Source: JBMTVN01 sp046047235
GTDB taxonomy: Bacteria; Verrucomicrobiota; Verrucomicrobiia; Limisphaerales; JAHDYP01
Length of the DNA: 5,627 bases
Reading direction: 5' to 3'
Assembly (NCBI GenBank): GCA_046047235.1
Contig: JBJOII010000202.1
Span: forward strand, 1 to 5,627
In this document: positions 5,195 through 5,627 of the stretch, one piece after another
How the letters are laid out: each line of letters starts with the position of its first letter
How positions within the stretch are numbered: position 1 is the first letter of the stretch
Notes under the pieces: model-generated
Seen by the model: the letters and a program-made list of their open reading frames with translations, nothing else
Told to the model about the DNA's origin: nothing
Databases searched by the model: none
Made by a program: the position numbers and the translations under genes

Positions 5195-5627
5195 ATGCGC
5201 TACCTCCCCCTCCTCCTCCTCCTCGCCAGCCCCGCGCTCGCCCAAGAAACCCAATCCTTCGACTTCTTCGAATCCAACGTCCGCCCCGTCCTCATCGAAT
5301 CCTGCTATCCCTGCCATAGCACCGAAAGCGGCAAAGCCAAAGCCGGCCTCCTCGTCGATTCCGCCCCCGCACTCCTCCAAGGCGGTGACCGCGGCCCCGC
5401 CATCATCCCAGGTAACGCCAACGATAGCTGGCTCATTAAAGCCATCTCCTATTCCGATCCCGACCTCCAAATGCCCCCCGCCAGCCACGGCGGCAAACTC
5501 CCCGAACCCACCATCAATAACCTCATCACCTGGATCAACCAGGGCGCACCCGACCCCAGAACACAATCACTCACCCCCACACCCGAAACCACCGCCCAAA
5601 ACCACTGGGCCTTCCAACCCCTCTCCC
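5195..5627 (+). CDS. PSCyt1 (planctomycete cytochrome c) domain protein, N-terminal part, cut by window edge
   Basis: 144 codons are visible before the window ends. A short Sec-type signal peptide (residues 1-16, a run of five leucines, cleavage likely after ALA) precedes a class I-like cytochrome domain with heme-binding CYPCH at 37-41 and a likely distal ligand Met93 in the motif LQMPPA. NVRPVLIESC, PGNANDSWLIKAI (72-84), LITWINQGAP (110-119) and the closing HWAFQPL (137-143) are typical of PSCyt1 proteins, in which DUF1549 and DUF1553 domains normally follow; that part is outside the window and therefore inferred. The protein should be periplasmic or surface-attached and carry covalent heme c. 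Its partner is the DUF1501 gene 11 bp upstream, a recurrent pairing in Planctomycetes and Verrucomicrobia, possibly linked to polysaccharide or sulfated-compound use, though the function is unproven. There is no Shine-Dalgarno sequence, and the start is fixed by the signal peptide. Confidence 0.93.
   Translation, partial: MRYLPLLLLLASPALAQETQSFDFFESNVRPVLIESCYPCHSTESGKAKAGLLVDSAPALLQGGDRGPAIIPGNANDSWLIKAISYSDPDLQMPPASHGGKLPEPTINNLITWINQGAPDPRTQSLTPTPETTAQNHWAFQPLS

Overview
The window looks like chromosomal DNA from a GC-rich bacterium of the Planctomycetes-Verrucomicrobia-Chlamydiae group, most likely Verrucomicrobiota. The main evidence is on the right: a Tat-exported DUF1501 protein followed by a planctomycete-type cytochrome c (PSCyt1) protein, a pairing that is abundant in Planctomycetes and Verrucomicrobia and rare elsewhere. 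The phylum is inferred; no rRNA or marker gene is present.

Layout. Positions 1-2938 hold three genes on the minus strand, read right to left: a circularly permuted ATP-grasp protein (1436-2938), an alpha-E protein (389-1390) and the N-terminal 121 codons of a large transglutaminase-like protein (1-363, cut by the window edge). The gaps are 45 and 25 bp, so this is probably one operon. Positions 2939-3743 form an 805-bp divergent intergenic region with no credible gene. It is packed with short direct, tandem and inverted repeats, including two copies of one palindromic element in opposite orientation and a 40-bp near-perfect hairpin. Positions 3744-5627 hold two genes on the plus strand, DUF1501 (3744-5183) and the start of the PSCyt1 protein (5195 to the edge), 11 bp apart.

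How the genes may work together. In comparative genomics, the ATP-grasp/alpha-E/transglutaminase set recurs as a predicted peptide-ligation and peptide-processing system, often with a proteasome-like Anbu hydrolase. The substrate and product are not established to my knowledge. The ATP-grasp protein would form an amide bond using ATP, the alpha-E protein would be a helical partner, and the transglutaminase-like protein would cleave or transfer an amide. The DUF1501/PSCyt1 pair is a separate exported unit, probably in the periplasm, whose biochemical role is poorly known.

The plus strand is G-poor and C-rich across genes of both orientations. Minus-strand genes therefore end their codons mostly in G and plus-strand genes mostly in C. 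This points to a replication-strand bias rather than an expression effect, and it also explains the many long spurious antisense reading frames.
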